From assembly GCA_019456255.1 (NCBI GenBank), contig VRUG01000012.1, positions 1-64,000 of the forward strand: DNA of 64,000 nucleotides. The letters are read 5' to 3'. Made by a program: the position numbers and the translations under genes. The stretch is from Planctomycetota bacterium. GTDB taxonomy: Bacteria; Planctomycetota; Phycisphaerae; Sedimentisphaerales; Anaerobacaceae. The notes beneath the pieces are model-generated. The model made no database searches. It saw only the letters and a list, made by a program, of their open reading frames with translations, and was not told where the DNA came from. Shown in pieces: positions 46,650 through 55,037 of this stretch. The first letter of the stretch is position 1, and each line of letters begins with the position of its first letter.

Positions 46650-48212
46650 ATGGAAAAGATTTTCGTTTACGACACTACGCTAAGAGACGGCATGCAGGCA
46701 GAAGGCATTAGCTTCTCACTACACGACAAGCTCGCCATCGCAAAATGCCTCGACGACCTTGGCATCCAATACATCGAGGGCGGGTTCGCCGCCTCAAATC
46801 AAAAGGAGATGACATTCTTCGCAGAACTCGCGAACCTCGGACTAAAAAACGCAAAAGTAACCGCGTTCGGAAGCACAAGAAGAGCGAAAACTAAAGTCGA
46901 CAACGACACCTCAATTTCAGCAATACTCGCCTGCAAAACACCTGCCGCCGCTATCGTAGGAAAAACATGGGATATGCATGTCACAGATGTACTAAACTGC
47001 AAACTCGACGAAAACCTTAGCATGTGTGCAGATTCCGTCAAATACCTAAAATCAAAAGGACTCGAAGTTATCTTCGATGCAGAACATTTCTACGACGGAT
47101 ACAAAGACAATCCCGAATACGCAATGAAAGTTCTATCCGCCGCCGCAAACGCAGGGGCCGATGCCATCGTACTATGCGACACTAACGGAGGCTCACTGCC
47201 AAACGACATCGCACGAATTACAGAACTTGTCACTACCCAGTTCAGCTCTATCGTTATCGGAATCCACGCACACAACGACACCGACTGCGCAACCGCAAAC
47301 TCACTCGCCGCAGTGCAAGCCGGTGCCAGACACGTCCAGGGCACCATCAATGGTCTCGGAGAACGATGCGGAAACGCAAACCTATGCACACTTATACCAG
47401 ACCTCGCTTTCAAAATGGGGTTCGACGTCCTCACAGAAGATAAAATCAAAATGCTCACCGAAACCTCACTATACGTCTTCGAGATCGCAAACCTGACACC
47501 AATCATGAATATGCCATACGTCGGTGAATCAGCCTTCGCGCACAAGGGAGGCCTCCACATCGACGCGCTAAGAAAAAATAAAAAAACCTACGAGCATATC
47601 GACCCCGAACTCATCGGAAACGAAAGACGATTCCTTATCTCCGAGCTAAGCGGTAAATCAAACATCCTCGCAAAACTCGAAAAATATAAAATCGCAGAAG
47701 ATAAAAAACTCGCTAGAAAAATACTCGAAGCCGTCCAGCTACTCGAGGATCAGGGATACCAATTCGAAGCCGCGGAAGCATCATTCGAGCTGCTCGTCAG
47801 AAAGATTATGGGCACACACAAACCAGCATTCGAGCTGGTAAAATACCTTGTCACTTCCGAGCAGCAAGGCCAAACCGCATCCATCACAAAAGCCTCCGTA
47901 GAATTAAGAGTCGACGGCGTCACAGAAAACGTTACAGGCCAAGGTGACGGACCGGTAGACGCGCTCGATACCGCCCTGAGAAAGTCACTCATGAAATTCT
48001 ACCCAAATATCAAAGACGTTCACCTTATCGACTATAAGGTGCGTGTAGTCAACGCACGTGCCGGAACCGCCGCTCGCGTACGAGTCATCATCGAATCAAG
48101 AGACAAAGATTCCATCTGGGGAACCGTAGGGGTCTCGGAAAACGTAATAGAAGCATCATGGCTCGCATTAGTAGACTCCGTCGAATATAAGATCCAGAAA
48201 GACGCAGGATAA
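46650..48212 (+). CDS. cimA: (R)-citramalate synthase
   Basis: 520 residues. The alpha-isopropylmalate/homocitrate synthase fold is clear: FVYDTTLRDGMQAEGISFS, HAHNDTDCATANSLAAVQAGARHVQGTINGLGERCGNANL and the C-terminal LeuA dimer/regulatory domain (about 380-515). It matches the CimA type (acetyl-CoA plus pyruvate to citramalate) better than LeuA, through FDAEHFYDGYKDNPEYA and the internal KGGLHIDA. It feeds isoleucine synthesis without threonine. AAAGGA precedes the ATG. A diverged copy of its last 80 bases lies 18 bp downstream. Confidence 0.9.
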   Translation: MEKIFVYDTTLRDGMQAEGISFSLHDKLAIAKCLDDLGIQYIEGGFAASNQKEMTFFAELANLGLKNAKVTAFGSTRRAKTKVDNDTSISAILACKTPAAAIVGKTWDMHVTDVLNCKLDENLSMCADSVKYLKSKGLEVIFDAEHFYDGYKDNPEYAMKVLSAAANAGADAIVLCDTNGGSLPNDIARITELVTTQFSSIVIGIHAHNDTDCATANSLAAVQAGARHVQGTINGLGERCGNANLCTLIPDLAFKMGFDVLTEDKIKMLTETSLYVFEIANLTPIMNMPYVGESAFAHKGGLHIDALRKNKKTYEHIDPELIGNERRFLISELSGKSNILAKLEKYKIAEDKKLARKILEAVQLLEDQGYQFEAAEASFELLVRKIMGTHKPAFELVKYLVTSEQQGQTASITKASVELRVDGVTENVTGQGDGPVDALDTALRKSLMKFYPNIKDVHLIDYKVRVVNARAGTAARVRVIIESRDKDSIWGTVGVSENVIEASWLALVDSVEYKIQKDAG

Positions 48213-48230
48213 ACCAGTTTCCCGACGTCT

Positions 48231-48310
48231 TCTCGGCTAACGTCATAGAAGCATCATGGCTCGCATTAGTAGACTCTGTAGAATACAAAATCCAGAAAGA
48301 CGCCGGATAA
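48231..48310 (+). pseudogene. Duplicated 3' end of cimA (relic of a diverged copy)
   Basis: 80 bases that align without gaps to 48133-48212, the cimA 3' end including the stop. There are eight differences. Six are silent third-position changes; the other two fall in one codon (Glu to Ala). It encodes the same last 23 residues (NVIEASWLALVDS...). No start precedes it. The junction carries CCCGACGTCTTCTCGG, a repeat seen elsewhere in the window. Confidence 0.85.
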
Positions 48311-48598
48311 CCTTTGTCACTCTGAGTGAAACCAAGAGTCTATCCCCTAATCCATACTGCAACCCTTAATCTCATTGTTTACGCCGTTGGTTAGCCCCCA
48401 AGTTTACCTTGGGGGTTGTTTTTACCACATCTGCGACGCCGACCTTCAGAGCCCAAGCGCATGCGAAGGATATCTTATACCGTCCGATAAAAATTCAAAA
48501 CACAATTTTTGATTAAGTCACCACCAAAATAGTACGAATAATAAACTGCCTCAGATACATTATCAAAAATCCGGGCAAACACGAAATGGGGGTTAAAA
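48311..48598. repeat. Gap with two dispersed repeats
   Basis: A weak GTCACTCTGAGTGAAACC...AGAGTC copy (48316-48341) and a TTAGCCCCCAAG...CTTGGGGGTTGTTTTT hairpin (48391-48426), which could terminate cimA. The remaining 170 bp before the next gene show nothing recognisable. Confidence 0.65.
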
Positions 48599-49384
48599 AT
48601 GGTAGCCGTAACAAAAAAACCATCGAAATATATCACCATATCAGCTATTACCATTGTACTCGCTCTTTATTGCTTCACTCTTATTGTCATCGCTTTCGAT
48701 AAATACAAACACTACGTCGATGAGCTAAGAGAAGAAGTTGAGGAACTCATTGCACTAAAGGACCTCCAGATTGATATCGTCAAAATGCTCATGCCAGCAA
48801 ACGACTACCTGATCACAGGTGCCGACGACAATGAAGCTAAGAACCTTGAAATCCTCTCAAGGCATACACACGGAAGAATTGAACAAATGAAAGGACTCGA
48901 TTTAGACCTCGCTGAAGAGAAAAAATATTATCTCAAAATTAAAGATGACTTTAAGAAAATGCAGGAACTCTCCATGCTAATCGTCTCAAGCCCGGAACTA
49001 AAAGGACACTCAAAAGGCGGCGCAATGATGGAAGAACTCGACAGCATCGCAGATGATATCCTTGTCAGCACAGAAAAACTCCAGGATGCAATGGAATCCG
49101 AACTAAGCTGGCTCGAAATGGGGTTCTTTGAATCAAGAAACAATCTTATAGAAAGCGTATTCCTCGCAGCTTCAATCACCATCTTCTTCCTGCTCGCTGT
49201 AATAGTATACCTCGTGCGGGAAGATCATCAAGGCTCAACCATAATTACTACTCGAACTGACTCTGCCCAAAAAAACAATGACCAATACCAGCACATACAT
49301 GTTGAACATTCTTACACCCCGGAAACTCACCACCAACAAACGCAGGACAAACAAAAACACGACAAAATCATCGTTGAAAAATAA
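48599..49384 (+). CDS. Two-helix membrane protein with four-helix-bundle-like sensor region, no output domain
   Basis: 261 residues. Membrane helices at about 13-33 and 183-205 enclose a helical, coiled-coil domain of about 150 residues (VDELREEVEELIALKDLQIDIVKMLMPANDYL), the layout of chemoreceptor or histidine-kinase sensor modules (4HB_MCP). After the second helix there is no HAMP, kinase or receptor domain, only about 55 polar residues rich in His, Gln and Lys. It may be a stand-alone partner of another signalling protein. ATGGGGGTTAAAA precedes the ATG. Confidence 0.6.
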   Translation: MVAVTKKPSKYITISAITIVLALYCFTLIVIAFDKYKHYVDELREEVEELIALKDLQIDIVKMLMPANDYLITGADDNEAKNLEILSRHTHGRIEQMKGLDLDLAEEKKYYLKIKDDFKKMQELSMLIVSSPELKGHSKGGAMMEELDSIADDILVSTEKLQDAMESELSWLEMGFFESRNNLIESVFLAASITIFFLLAVIVYLVREDHQGSTIITTRTDSAQKNNDQYQHIHVEHSYTPETHHQQTQDKQKHDKIIVEK

Positions 49385-49679
49385 TTCCTTAACAATAATT
49401 GTCATTGCGAACGCAGCGCGGCAATCACGCCGTTATATTGTCATTCCTGCGTAAGCAGGAATCCATTTCCTTTAGCCCCGCTTGTCCCCATGCTTAGATT
49501 CATTTATGAATCTATGAGGGTCGCTAGATTTAGCTATAAATCTATGGGGGCCATACAATCCCGCCGCTCATTATGCTCTTTTTTTGCGATTTGACCCTTA
49601 AAAATATCTCTTGATTTTCATACCGATTTATGTATAATCGCCACAACTCAATTTCGGGGGATTTTGAAAGGGAAGGGAA
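49385..49679. repeat. Repeat-rich gap
   Basis: GTCATTGCGAACGC...GCGGCAATC (49401-49428), GTCATTCCTGCGTAAGCAGG (palindrome, 49440-49466), AGATTCATTTATGAATCT (49496-49513) and AGATTTAGCTATAAATCT (49526-49543), the last two separated by TATGAGGGTCGCT. No gene. Confidence 0.75.
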
Positions 49680-50531
49680 ATGAAAAAAAGTCTATGTTTG
49701 CTACTGAGCACAATGATATTTTTAGCGGGATGTGCCGGCAGGGAAGCCAATCCGATCCCTGTCTACCTCCCCGGAGACAATGAACGAAGCTGCAATGTAT
49801 TAGTAGCCGAAATAGCACAACTTCAGGCAGATATGCAAAGGCTGCTCCCAAAAACCGACAAGGGTGTCTCAAACGCTCTATGGGCTACCGCCGGCGTCTT
49901 CTTAATTGTTCCATTTTTCTTCATGGATCTAAAAGGTGCTGAAAAAATTGAATTTGACGCCATGAGAGCTCGACACAACCGCCTCTTGCTCATCTGTGCT
50001 GATAAAGGTTGCGATTTGGCGACAGTTAAAGCCGAAAGAATACCATCCGCAGAAGAAATGAAAAAGATGATCAATAAAGACAAATTGGCCAAATCAACCC
50101 TCCTTAATGAAAATAATCAATACAATGATACCCCAACAGGATATAGCTTTAATGATCTCGGCACATTAAAAACTTGTGCCAACTGTGATGCCTCTATAGG
50201 AAGACTTGAAAAGGCCAAGCTTTTTAAAAACAATATCGTCTGTACTGCATGCTATAGCAAACTAACGGGAAAACCCGGGACACAACCTGTAAGTAAACGA
50301 AAAACTGCAAAACTAATAAAACAATGTGCAACTTGCCGCAGCTATATAGGCCGATTCGAAAAGTTTTACACTGTCGCTGATAAAATTACATGCCCCGATT
50401 GTTATAGCAAAATGATGAAAAGACCGAAGATGAGATCCGTCGCAAAAAAATCTCAGCGCATACAAAATAGCACAGTAGAAAGCGAACTCGATAGCTTACT
50501 GGATAGCCTTAACAAAACCATAACCAAATAA
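49680..50531 (+). CDS. Lipoprotein with two zinc-ribbon-like repeats
   Basis: 283 residues. Lipobox FLAGC with Cys18. A hydrophobic stretch (about 64-83) could be a second membrane segment. Two copies of a 52-residue unit follow: C166-x2-C169 ... C188-x2-C191 and C216-x2-C219 ... C238-x2-C241. Each carries IGR[LF]EK after the first pair and CYSK at the second pair. This is a treble-clef or zinc-ribbon pattern, unusual outside the cytoplasm. No known family is recognised. If residues 64-83 span the membrane, the zinc part may be cytosolic. GGGAAGGGAA precedes the ATG. Confidence 0.65.
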   Translation: MKKSLCLLLSTMIFLAGCAGREANPIPVYLPGDNERSCNVLVAEIAQLQADMQRLLPKTDKGVSNALWATAGVFLIVPFFFMDLKGAEKIEFDAMRARHNRLLLICADKGCDLATVKAERIPSAEEMKKMINKDKLAKSTLLNENNQYNDTPTGYSFNDLGTLKTCANCDASIGRLEKAKLFKNNIVCTACYSKLTGKPGTQPVSKRKTAKLIKQCATCRSYIGRFEKFYTVADKITCPDCYSKMMKRPKMRSVAKKSQRIQNSTVESELDSLLDSLNKTITK

Positions 50532-50543
50532 AACATAATTCAA

Positions 50544-50567
50544 CCCCCCGATTTTTCGGGGGGTTTT
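50544..50567 (+). terminator. Rho-independent terminator
   Basis: CCCCCCG/CGGGGGG stem with an ATTTTT loop, then TTTT. Ends the zinc-ribbon lipoprotein transcript. Confidence 0.85.
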
Positions 50568-50643
50568 CCATTTCTTTTTCCCCCGTTCCCCATCTTCCCG
50601 CGGCAATTTCGCACTTTACCATTCAACCGTTATTTTTATTTTG

Positions 50644-50657
50644 CTACCTATAGGTAG
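50644..50657. promoter_or_regulatory. Perfect palindrome, likely operator of the R-M controller
   Basis: CTACCTATAGGTAG, 49 bp upstream of the XRE gene. Controllers of restriction-modification systems often bind such dyads in their own promoter. Confidence 0.55.
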
Positions 50658-50705
50658 TCGACCAATAAATAGCATTCCTTAAAATTCATTATAGGAGCCC
50701 GTACC

Positions 50706-50909
50706 ATGAAAAACATTAACAAGGAAGTTGGTTTTAACATTCGGAAAATTCGCGAAGATAAAGGCCTTTCTCAGGAAAAACTCGCCGCATTAGCTGATCT
50801 TCACCGCGCCTATGTAGGCCAAATCGAACGAGGGGAAAAAAATATAGGCCTAAGGAACCTCGAAAAAATTGCTAAAGCCCTGAAAATTAACACCAAGGAT
50901 TTATTGTAA
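50706..50909 (+). CDS. XRE-family controller protein
   Basis: 67 residues, one helix-turn-helix domain: GFNIRKIREDKGLSQEKLAALADLHRAYVGQIERGEKN. Size and position in front of a methylase and endonuclease are those of a restriction-modification C protein, which delays endonuclease expression. ATAGGAGCCC precedes the ATG. The methylase gene begins 11 bp after the stop, so one transcript is likely. Confidence 0.87.
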   Translation: MKNINKEVGFNIRKIREDKGLSQEKLAALADLHRAYVGQIERGEKNIGLRNLEKIAKALKINTKDLL

Positions 50910-50919
50910 GGAGACGCTT

Positions 50920-51846
50920 ATTGCTACTTTAACGGAAAAACCTATAGAATTAAAAGCCAAACCATTCCTGAAATGGGCCGGGGGAAAAAAGCAACTCATA
51001 AAGGATATCGATGCTCGTCTCCCGGAAGAAATTCATACAGGCCAAATAACAACCTACATTGAACCTTTTATTGGCGGGGGTGCTGTCTTTTTCCACATTG
51101 CTCAAAAATACGAAGCAATAGAAAACTTTGTTTTGCTTGATATAAATAAGGACTTGATTGGTTGCTACAATACGGTCAAAAATGATGTTGAAAATCTAAT
51201 CCATGAATTGCTCGATCTGCAGGAACAATTCTTATCCCTGACTCAACCCAAACGCAGAGCTTTCTTCTCCAAAATCCGAACTCAGTTTAATAAAGAGAAA
51301 AAATCGGAATTTTCAACAGAGACCGCAGCGAAATTAATATTTTTGAATCGAACATGTTTTAACGGCCTCTATCGTGTAAACAAAAAAGGTGAATTTAATG
51401 TTCCTATCGGCAGTTACAAAAAACCTCGAATCTGTGATGGTGATAATCTACGTGCTGTATCAACCCTTTTGCAAAAAGCAACAATCATCTGTGCTGATTA
51501 TAAGGATTGCTTAAAACACATTGATGACAAAACTTTTGTATATCTGGATCCCCCTTATAGGCCGTTAAGCTCGACAGCAAATTTCACTGCTTATTCTAAA
51601 GAAGATTTTAACGAAGAAGATCAAAAACAGCTTGCTGATTTTTGTAAACTTATAGATGGCCAAGGTGCAAAACTACTTTTGAGCAATTCCGATCCCCAAA
51701 ACGAGGACTCAAAAGATCATTTCTTCAAAGACCATTATCCTGAAAAATGGGGGTTCAATATTGATACCGTAAAAGCCTCAAGAATCATTAACTGCAAACC
51801 GTCTGGCAGGGGCCAAATTAACGAACTTCTGATAACTAATTATTAG
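50920..51846 (+). CDS. D12-class adenine DNA methyltransferase (DpnM/Dam-like), apparent ATT start
   Basis: 308 residues if translation starts at ATT 50920. The frame upstream of the first ordinary start codon (TTG 51133) clearly encodes the essential N-terminus: FLKWAGGKKQLIKDI and the SAM-binding motif YIEPFIGGGAVFF. AAGGAG lies 6 bp before the ATT. The only earlier stop in frame is TGA at 50881, and no ATG, GTG or TTG lies between. Catalytic motif DPPY is at about 210-213 (VYLDPPYRPL). The enzyme should methylate adenine, most likely in GATC, given the DpnII-like neighbour. Either ATT is the true start with low expression, or an ATG was lost. Confidence 0.83.
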   Translation: MATLTEKPIELKAKPFLKWAGGKKQLIKDIDARLPEEIHTGQITTYIEPFIGGGAVFFHIAQKYEAIENFVLLDINKDLIGCYNTVKNDVENLIHELLDLQEQFLSLTQPKRRAFFSKIRTQFNKEKKSEFSTETAAKLIFLNRTCFNGLYRVNKKGEFNVPIGSYKKPRICDGDNLRAVSTLLQKATIICADYKDCLKHIDDKTFVYLDPPYRPLSSTANFTAYSKEDFNEEDQKQLADFCKLIDGQGAKLLLSNSDPQNEDSKDHFFKDHYPEKWGFNIDTVKASRIINCKPSGRGQINELLITNY

Positions 51847-51876
51847 GCAAAAAGTGAAAAGAGAAGAGTTCTAAGG

Positions 51877-52794
51877 ATGAAATATAACAAAATATTTAAA
51901 AACAGAATTAATTGTGAAAGTTCACAACAAGTATTCTGCTTTCTGATAGATACACTAAAGAATACCATCACCGGGTGGGATTACTTTGTAAATTGGGCCA
52001 AGGTATTTAGAAATATCAAGGACATTGAAATCGATTTAAACACACTTAATTATCTAATAGGCAAAGATGACATAGAAAAAGAATTCACTTCATTACTAGA
52101 AAAACAACCTTCTATTGCTCACCTCGTACCTGTACTTATAGCCTGCCGAGACGGAAAATTCGATATTCTCACCAGCTTTAATGAAAAAGCCTTTCGATAT
52201 GAGGTCTTTGATTTTAGAGAATCTAAAAGTCTTGATATCTCTAAGGTTGTAGAGTTTGCTAAGTCGGCAGGATTTTTAAAACTTCTACAAACTAAACGTA
52301 TTAAGAGTATTGTTGATTATATTATAGGTGTAGAGGTTGGTTTAGACTCAAATGGGAGAAAAAACCGGGGTGGGAAATCAATGGAGGTTATCGTTGAGTT
52401 CTTTATCAAAGAACTCTGTCAAAGAAATAACCTTGATTATATAAAAGAAGCAACCCCTAAAAAAATAAAAGAAAAGTGGGGGTTAATATTACAAGTTGAC
52501 AAGTCATCCCGAAGAGTAGATTTCGCTGTTAAAAAAAATAAACAAATATACCTGATAGAAACAAACTTTTATAGCGGCGTTGGCTCCAAATTAAAGTCTA
52601 CAGCTGGAGAGTATAAAAGTATGTATGACTTTTGGAAAAAAGGTGGCCATGAATTTATATGGATAACTGATGGTGCTGGATGGAGAAGGACATCTAGGCC
52701 ATTACAAGAAACGTTTGAATATACCGATTATATTTTAAACCTTGAGATGGTATCCAAGGGCTTACTTGAGGATATTATAACTGGGCCTGAATAA
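51877..52794 (+). CDS. DpnII/MboI-type restriction endonuclease
   Basis: 305 residues. Sequence pattern and size fit the DpnII family (GATC cutters): N-terminal WDYFVNWAKVF and LNYLIGKDD, GLDSNGRKNRGGKSMEVIVE in the centre, and a PD-(D/E)xK-like core with Asp215 in RVDFAV and E228-T-N230 in YLIETNFYSGVGSKL. It should cut unmethylated GATC. It lies between the two methylase genes, and its stop codon is directly followed by the next ATG. Confidence 0.85.
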   Translation: MKYNKIFKNRINCESSQQVFCFLIDTLKNTITGWDYFVNWAKVFRNIKDIEIDLNTLNYLIGKDDIEKEFTSLLEKQPSIAHLVPVLIACRDGKFDILTSFNEKAFRYEVFDFRESKSLDISKVVEFAKSAGFLKLLQTKRIKSIVDYIIGVEVGLDSNGRKNRGGKSMEVIVEFFIKELCQRNNLDYIKEATPKKIKEKWGLILQVDKSSRRVDFAVKKNKQIYLIETNFYSGVGSKLKSTAGEYKSMYDFWKKGGHEFIWITDGAGWRRTSRPLQETFEYTDYILNLEMVSKGLLEDIITGPE

Positions 52795-53577
52795 ATGAAC
52801 CAAAAAACAATAGAATATGCTTCTGAATATACTACCGTCTGGTCGTTTCCTCAGCGTGGTAACTGGGCGACTCATAACCCAAAGTATCGCGGTAACTTTG
52901 CCCCTCAAATCGCCCGCAATATAATCGAGATGTATTCCCAAAAAGGTGATAGCATCCTCGACCCGATGGTAGGTGGTGGAACAACACTTATAGAAGCAAA
53001 ATTATTAGCTCGAAATGCTCTTGGAATAGATATTAACCCCAATGCAATCGAGCTAACAGAGCAGGCCTTAAACTTTAATCATCAACCCCCAAGCAAACAA
53101 AAAGTCCAGGTTGCCGATGCTCGTGATTTATCATTTTTAAAAGATAATTCTTTGGATCTTATCCTAACCCATCCGCCATATATGAATATAGTAAAATACT
53201 CGGAAGGCCAAATACCAGAAGACCTCTCAAATATTGGTAGCCTCCCGAAATTTTGTGATGAAATAGAAATTGTTGCCAAGGAATTATTTCGTGTTTTAAA
53301 ACAGGATAAATTCTGTGCTATCCTTATTGGTGACACTCGTAAAGGCCGGCATTATGTCCCCCTTGCTTTTAACGTTATGCAACGATTCCTAAAAGCTGGC
53401 TTTGTCCTAAAAGAAGATATTGTAAAGGTTCAGCACAATTGTAAATACACTAAACGCTGGGAATGGAAAGCTAAGAAAGACAAATTCTATTTAATCATGC
53501 ACGAACATTTGTTCGTTTTCAGAAAACCCAAAACCGACGAGGACCTTTCAAGAATAAGGTTCAGCCGACAACTATAA
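52795..53577 (+). CDS. Second DNA methyltransferase of the cassette
   Basis: 260 residues. SAM motif first (D56PMVGGGTTLIEAKLLARNALGIDINP), catalytic motif THPPYMN (125-131) later. This order and the HPPY form differ from the DpnA enzyme of classical DpnII systems, and suggest an amino-methyltransferase of the DP-x-x-G-x-GTT group. It starts at once after the endonuclease stop. It may protect the same site, including single-stranded DNA, or a second site. Confidence 0.78.
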   Translation: MNQKTIEYASEYTTVWSFPQRGNWATHNPKYRGNFAPQIARNIIEMYSQKGDSILDPMVGGGTTLIEAKLLARNALGIDINPNAIELTEQALNFNHQPPSKQKVQVADARDLSFLKDNSLDLILTHPPYMNIVKYSEGQIPEDLSNIGSLPKFCDEIEIVAKELFRVLKQDKFCAILIGDTRKGRHYVPLAFNVMQRFLKAGFVLKEDIVKVQHNCKYTKRWEWKAKKDKFYLIMHEHLFVFRKPKTDEDLSRIRFSRQL

Positions 53578-53611
53578 CCCCGACTTTTTTTCAACTAAAA
53601 TTAGCATTATT

Positions 53612-53953
53612 TCACCATTTCTGGATTTTCTTTTGGCGTCTCTCTCTGGTTCTTGAGCGATGTTCTTCGATAGTCATATAGCTTGTATCTTCTCTGCCGT
53701 GATTGTTGTGATATTTAGCACCCCCTGGATTATTCCTAACCCGAAGTTCTTTTACAAGTTCCTCATACTTTTTTCCAAGCTCTTTATTTTCATCTTTGTT
53801 TTTTAACTCCGTTATTTCTCCTTTCTGGTCATAAAGAATTTTGAAAATAGCCCCTAGGATAACCACTAAATTAGTTATACCAACAACCAAAAGTGCCGTG
53901 ACATTAGCAGTCAGATGGGCTACCATTTCATCTCCCGACAACAATATGAACAT
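53612..53953 (-). CDS. Small membrane protein, unknown
   Basis: 113 residues. One hydrophobic helix (about 13-38) followed by a charged coiled-coil-like region (EITELKNKDENKELGKKYEE) and a basic tail rich in Arg and Lys. The true start may be Met10. I recognise no family. It is convergent with the restriction-modification cassette and separated by 35 bp. Confidence 0.5.
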   Translation of the reverse strand: MFILLSGDEMVAHLTANVTALLVVGITNLVVILGAIFKILYDQKGEITELKNKDENKELGKKYEELVKELRVRNNPGGAKYHNNHGREDTSYMTIEEHRSRTRERRQKKIQKW

Positions 53954-54834
53954 GCCTGTTAAAAAAGTAAAGTCGAGTTGTTATTACCAGTTAGGAATGA
54001 TTGTTTACAGTAAAAAATAATTGTTTATGGAAAAGTTGGTGTTAAAATGAATGTATTAAGCAATATTTTGGAACAAAAACACGATTTATAGGGTAAAAAG
54101 GGGGGTTTTTTGTATTAGAGAGAAAAGAAAAAAAAATTCAAATTCCACATTTAATTACCAAGATTTAACGTTATTTTGTCAATTTAGGTGGGTAATTCTC
54201 ATTTTGCGACCAAACTGTGCAGCTTACCAAAAAATCAATCAAACGCGCAAGTCCCACTTTTGAGAAAATCACTTTTGGCACACTTTTGATGCAAATCGCG
54301 CGCAATTTATACCAATTCGCGCGCGTTTTTGCCATTTTTCAACCACTTTTTGACCCTTTTTTCCTCTCAATATGAGAAACTTGCGCAAATGATCGCGCCT
54401 ATTATTCCCTACTTACCTATCCTTAAGCCTAAAAAGGAAATATTGGATTTAGAATAACCCTTGAAATACGCGATCTTGCATGAAAAAAACGCGATGCCGT
54501 TTCGCAAGTCTTCTACAAGTTCCCGACGTTTTCTCGGCAATTGCGCGTTTGATCGTACCCTGCCCTCCCAGCCGGCCTAACCTAAAGCGAATCACGACCC
54601 GCTATATCTCAAAGCCAACCAAATACTAAATTGTCATTAGTTAATTGCCAACAGTCAGTTACCGTATTATCATCAGCCAATAGTCAATAGACAATAGTCA
54701 ATTTAAAATCTAAAACATCCTCTTTAATAAACAGCACATTTAAACGACTTACAGCTATTCTAAATTACAACTCCTCCCATCTTACCCACTTTCCACATTT
54801 TTTTTGCCTCCATAACTCAAGACAGGGGGGTAAG
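53954..54834. other. Long non-coding stretch
   Basis: About 880 bp without a plausible gene on either strand. The middle (54260-54560) has many GCGC, GATCGCG and TTGCGC words inside AT-rich DNA, including two TCGCGCGC words 23 bp apart (54297-54330). One CCCGACGTTTTCTCGG repeat unit is at 54522-54537, and AATAGTCAATAGACAATAGT direct repeats at 54678-54697. Confidence 0.5.
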
Positions 54835-54976
54835 TTACCCAAATTAACTACCTATCTTAACAAAACTACCCATTTTAACTAAAGATTTCCAACCACCAAC
54901 CCCGATACTTTAATTGTTAAGTTGCCTATTTTAACATACAAAGAGCCCTGTCAGGTAAACGGGTTAAAATAGGCAA
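54835..54976. promoter_or_regulatory. Array of five 14-bp motifs upstream of the cobalamin-binding gene
   Basis: Direct copies TTACCCAAATTAAC (54835-54848), CTACCTATCTTAAC (54848-54861), CTACCCATTTTAAC (54866-54879), TTGCCTATTTTAAC (54922-54935) and one exact inverted copy of the last at 54963-54976. The final pair forms a 14-bp perfect inverted repeat around a 27-bp centre. Consensus about YTRCCYATTTTAAC. The array ends 61 bp before the start codon, a likely regulator-binding region. Confidence 0.65.
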
Positions 54977-55037
54977 AATAGCAAAAGTGTGAAGTATAAG
55001 AACATTTTGACAACGATTTTGATTTGGAGAATTTATT

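Noticed and set aside
51133-51846. D12 methylase starting at TTG 51133
   Set aside because: That start would delete the SAM-binding motif, which is plainly encoded upstream in the same frame.
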